Shown here: positions 52,943-56,819 of the stretch, piece after piece
Layout: every line of letters starts with the position of its first letter
Position numbering within the stretch: the stretch's first letter is position 1
DNA from: Desulfomicrobium macestii
Lineage (GTDB): Bacteria > Desulfobacterota > Desulfovibrionia > Desulfovibrionales > Desulfomicrobiaceae
DNA length: 56,819 bases
Reading direction: 5' to 3'
Assembly (NCBI RefSeq): GCF_014873765.1
Contig: NZ_JADBGG010000030.1
Location: 1-56,819, forward strand
Translations under genes and position numbers: made by a program
Notes under the pieces: generated by a model
Seen by the model: only the letters and a program-made list of their open reading frames with translations
Database searches by the model: none
What the model was told of the DNA's origin: nothing

Positions 52943-55900
52943 CTCTGAATGAATGACCCGATTTGAGGGGATTAAGACTTATAGTAGCCTGTCCCTTGTC
53001 TGCCTTGGTCCGCACTCTGAATGAATGACCCGATTTGAGGGGATTAAGACTTCTTGAGTGACGAATACGAAACAGAAGACGAGCAGCTCTGAATGAATGA
53101 CCCGATTTGAGGGGATTAAGACATAAAGATAACCAATGCCGAACGCGAATGCCGTTCTCTGAATGAATGACCCGATTTGAGGGGATTAAGACTTCTCAAC
53201 GAGCTGGTCCGCTTCGTCCCCGAACAGCTCTGAATGAATGACCCGATTTGAGGGGATTAAGACTCTCGGGCGGACTTGTCTTCGACGAACCATCCGGCTC
53301 TCTGAATGAATGACCCGATTTGAGGGGATTAAGACGCGTTGCGCTTGCCTGTATTGGCTCGTTTGTTTCGCTCTGAATGAATGACCCGATTTGAGGGGAT
53401 TAAGACGTCTTTGTCACGGGCATGATGAGCGCCAGCGTAATCTCTGAATGAATGACCCGATTTGAGGGGATTAAGACCTTTACTCTTGCGCTTGCTTGCG
53501 TCGCGTGACGATCTCTGAATGAATGACCCGATTTGAGGGGATTAAGACGGCTGGGTCTGTGCGTTCTGTGTGCGTCTGGACATGGCTCTGAATGAATGAC
53601 CCGATTTGAGGGGATTAAGACAAATCGAGCATCTCCAAGAATTCGCGTGCGTTCATACTCTGAATGAATGACCCGATTTGAGGGGATTAAGACTTTGTGT
53701 GCTGCCTTTTGGCCAAAGCTTTTCAAGTTCCTCTGAATGAATGACCCGATTTGAGGGGATTAAGACCTCCTGAAGGACCAGCGCCAGCTTCTGGCCGGCA
53801 CTCTGAATGAATGACCCGATTTGAGGGGATTAAGACGGATCGACGTACCCAGCCAGGATGCCGCCGAACGTCTCTGAATGAATGACCCGATTTGAGGGGA
53901 TTAAGACGCCGCACGGACGCCGGAAGGTCGATCGTCGGGCGCACTCTGAATGAATGACCCGATTTGAGGGGATTAAGACTCAATGTCAACAATGACAGCG
54001 TGTCGGCCATACTTGCTCTGAATGAATGACCCGATTTGAGGGGATTAAGACCTGGCACTGCCTCGTAGTTCTCAGGTGTAGATACCGCCTCTGAATGAAT
54101 GACCCGATTTGAGGGGATTAAGACCCGCTGCGCTTTATTTCTTGCCTTTCTTCTCGAAAGCTCTGAATGAATGACCCGATTTGAGGGGATTAAGACGAAG
54201 AACTTTGCGCGCTTGACACGCAGAACCAGTAGACTCTGAATGAATGACCCGATTTGAATGAATGACCCGATTTGAGGGGATTAAGACTTGACGGGCTTGG
54301 CTACAGGCTTAGCTACGGGCTTGCTCTGAATGAATGACCCGATTTGAGGGGATTAAGACGCCTTCCGCTCAACGCTCATAAAAAAAGGCGCTGGACTCTG
54401 AATGAATGACCCGATTTGAGGGGATTAAGACGTCGGCAGGATCGCCGGTCCAGCATTTGACAAACTTGCTCTGAATGAATGACCCGATTTGAGGGGATTA
54501 AGACGTGGGTCGTGATGAGCAAACTGACCTTCTTGCCGGTCAACTCTGAATGAATGACCCGATTTGAGGGGATTAAGACAAAAACTTGACGTTCGCCTCG
54601 ACCCACAGGACGTATCTCTGAATGAATGACCCGATTTGAGGGGATTAAGACGGGGCCAGGGGCTGCGTTTCGCGGCTTTCGGCCTTGCTCTGAATGAATG
54701 ACCCGATTTGAGGGGATTAAGACACAGAGCAGACCGCAGAGACACTAACACCGATTTTTCTTCTCTGAATGAATGACCCGATTTGAGGGGATTAAGACCT
54801 GATCGTCGGCAACCAGCGGAATGCACCAGTCAGCTCTGAATGAATGACCCGATTTGAGGGGATTAAGACTGCTGCGTGACGGCAATCCTCACGCGGTTGG
54901 AGAGGCTCTGAATGAATGACCCGATTTGAGGGGATTAAGACTTGCCCACGAAGAAGCACGGCTGGCCGCTTACCGGATCCTCTGAATGAATGACCCGATT
55001 TGAGGGGATTAAGACTTGTGCCGTCTGCGGCCTTGCGGCCTTGTGTTCATCCTCTGAATGAATGACCCGATTTGAGGGGATTAAGACGTTACTTCGCTGG
55101 TAGTGTTCTTTTCAATGGTCATACTCTGAATGAATGACCCGATTTGAGGGGATTAAGACTTTTCGGCCAGCGTCATGAATTCGTACCTATCCAGCTCTGA
55201 ATGAATGACCCGATTTGAGGGGATTAAGACATAGCTCGAAATTCAGTGGGAGAGCTTCGATACCTTCTCTGAATGAATGACCCGATTTGAGGGGATTAAG
55301 ACTGGATCGCCGTTGACGCCCAGGATTATCGCGTCGCGCTCTGAATGAATGACCCGATTTGAGGGGATTAAGACGGTGTCAGGCGATTACTCGCCGAACA
55401 CCCAACGCTTCTCTGAATGAATGACCCGATTTGAGGGGATTAAGACATGAATTCGTACCGATTCAGTTCGTAGGGATCCTCCCTCTGAATGAATGACCCG
55501 ATTTGAGGGGATTAAGACTTCGGGGTATGGAAGGGAGGGGATTATGGACACGTCTCTGAATGAATGACCCGATTTGAGGGGATTAAGACTCGTCGGCGAC
55601 CAGCGGAAGCCGCCCGTCAGCACGCTCTGAATGAATGACCCGATTTGAGGGGATTAAGACGATGAAGTGCAGATATTCTGCAGTGTCGCACTGCGCTCTC
55701 TGAATGAATGACCCGATTTGAGGGGATTAAGACTCTGGCGTTCACGGGTAACGGTGGACTGGGTGGACTCCTCTGAATGAATGACCCGATTTGAGGGGAT
55801 TAAGACGTCACAAGTCGTTTTATCGTATGCTTCAACGTAGAACTCTGAATGAATGACCCGATTTGAGGGGATTAAGACTTCAGCCCTTCGTGCCACAGCA

Positions 55901-56676
55901 CGGCGTCATCACCTTGCTCTGAATGAATGACCCGATTTGAGGGGATTAAGACTCGTCGGCGACCAGCGGAAGCCGCCCGTCAGCACGCTCTGAATGAATG
56001 ACCCGATTTGAGGGGATTAAGACCCTGCTTTGCGAAGCAAGCTTTTGATCGCATTCACGCTCTGAATGAATGACCCGATTTGAGGGGATTAAGACATGTG
56101 ATGCGTTATCAGGCTTGTGCCATTATCATGAACTCTGAATGAATGACCCGATTTGAGGGGATTAAGACCCACACTAGCGTTAGTTGGTTGGACTACCAGA
56201 ACAATCTCTGAATGAATGACCCGATTTGAGGGGATTAAGACTACGTCAGCCGGCGGGGCTTCTGCAGCCGGGTCATGCTCTGAATGAATGACCCGATTTG
56301 AGGGGATTAAGACGTATTATCTTATGCATCGCGACCCTCCCAGTGCTCAACTCTGAATGAATGACCCGATTTGAGGGGATTAAGACCAGCACAACCACCT
56401 GCCCGCCGCGTTCGGGGTGAACCTCTGAATGAATGACCCGATTTGAGGGGATTAAGACGGTTTGGTCAAGCAGGATGCCAACAGCGATGGCGCACTCTGA
56501 ATGCATGACCCGATTTGAGGGGATTAAGACAAGAAGAGGCCGTTCGAGTTGGGGTATGTGGTCAGAACTCTGAATGCATGACCCGATTTTAGGGGATTAA
56601 GACATCAGCCGGTCCACCTCGGCGCGGGCGGCAAGATATGCTCTGAATCCATGACCCGATTCGAGGGGATTAAGAT
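52943..56676 (+). CRISPR. CRISPR array 2: 52 repeats, 51 spacers
   Basis: 36-nt repeats in crRNA orientation on the plus strand, beginning CTCTGAATGAATGACC and ending GAGGGGATTAAGAC. They differ from array 1 at two positions (A for C at position 10, T for C at position 22). The last three repeats drift: 56495 and 56568 carry the array 1 base C at position 10, and 56641 has several changes and the C at position 22. Spacers are 34-39 nt. The spacer at 55590-55624 is repeated exactly at 55953-55987. One repeat (54234-54287) is 54 nt long. Many spacers read as antisense gene ends. Confidence 0.98.
54234..54287 (+). repeat. Aberrant 54-nt CRISPR repeat with internal 18-nt duplication
   Basis: Within array 2 this repeat contains the segment AATGAATGACCCGATTTG twice in tandem, giving 54 instead of 36 nt. 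Flanking spacers are normal. It could change Cas6 folding or processing at this position. Confidence 0.9.
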
Positions 56677-56724
56677 TGATGCTATGCGTCACAAACGAAG
56701 TGCCATTCGCCCTCTGGTGGTTGG

Positions 56725-56819
56725 TGTGACTGGGCACCCTAATAGCGCCACCGATGGGCACCTTAATGACGCCAGCAAACATGAGAGATTTTCGCTCGGA
56801 CGACCTCGTCTGGTTATGT
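56725..56819. mobile_element. Possible IS21-family element end
   Basis: After a TGTGAC start, two similar 20-bp repeats occur, TGGGCACCCTAATAGCGCCA (56731-56750) and TGGGCACCTTAATGACGCCA (56755-56774). Multiple direct repeats beginning TGGGCACC... are typical of IS21 termini. Only the edge is in the window and no transposase is seen, so the call is tentative. Confidence 0.4.

Overview
The window looks like chromosomal DNA of a Gram-negative bacterium: it encodes a LolA-type carrier, outer-membrane lipoproteins and an RND/MMPL exporter. The mix of type II fatty-acid-like genes, a B12-type radical SAM enzyme, DUF1848 and a fusion-type type III CRISPR locus suggests a sulfate-reducer-like (Desulfovibrionales/Desulfobacterota) host. 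That placement is inference from protein character; no marker gene is present.

Positions 124-19441 (minus strand) are one tightly packed operon of 21 genes, most joined by ATGA/TAATG overlaps. It holds three complete ketosynthases, a Cys-less ketosynthase partner, two acyl carrier proteins, a ketoreductase, two hotdog dehydratases, a thioesterase and an acyl-activating ligase. It also has two acyltransferases, a GT2-DUF2062 protein, a LolA-like protein, an MMPL exporter and two lipoproteins. This is the aryl-polyene (APE) gene set. Added to it are a CrtI-type FAD oxidoreductase, a B12-binding radical SAM enzyme and a SPASM radical SAM enzyme, a combination reminiscent of proposed ladderane-type clusters. 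The likely product is a membrane-anchored, modified polyene or unusual acyl lipid delivered to the outer membrane.

Positions 19442-21282 are a junction: AT-rich DNA, a small lipoprotein gene, and a 23-nt tRNA 3'-end fragment followed by a terminator, which looks like an integration-site scar. To its right lies a defence island.

Positions 21283-25929 (plus strand) form a four-gene operon: a small unknown protein, a sigma-70-like protein, a protein with an HxxxCxxC (zinc anti-sigma) motif, and a Lon-type Ser/Lys protease without an ATPase domain, followed by a helical repeat region. The layout parallels the CRISPR-associated CalpL/CalpT/CalpS cascade, but no SAVED sensor domain is visible. This is my best candidate for an undescribed variant system. 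A second large protein (50115-52574), a DUF3800-like RNase H-fold candidate beside CRISPR array 2, appears to share its C-terminal module.

Positions 26038-32332 carry accessory genes: a hypothetical protein, small peptides, a zinc-ribbon protein, a GIY-YIG protein, the CARF-HEPN RNase Csx1, DUF1848 and an Rsm22-like methyltransferase. Positions 32585-56676 hold the CRISPR locus: array 1 (28 repeats, transcribed leftward), cas2, cas1, a primase-polymerase (CAPP), a TPR protein, a second CARF protein, a small Csx15/Csx20-like protein, a type III-D variant effector operon and cas6. Then come the DUF3800-like effector and array 2 (52 repeats, transcribed rightward). The effector operon encodes Cas7 with insertion, Cas7-Cas7, Cas7-Cas5-Cas11 and a GGDD Cas10 without an HD domain. 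The two arrays have nearly identical leaders in opposite orientation, repeats differing at two bases, and several spacers aimed at the same phage sites. Visible gene starts in spacers show that the crRNAs are mostly antisense to mRNA, as expected for a type III RNA-guided system. An IS21-like terminus seems to begin at the right edge.
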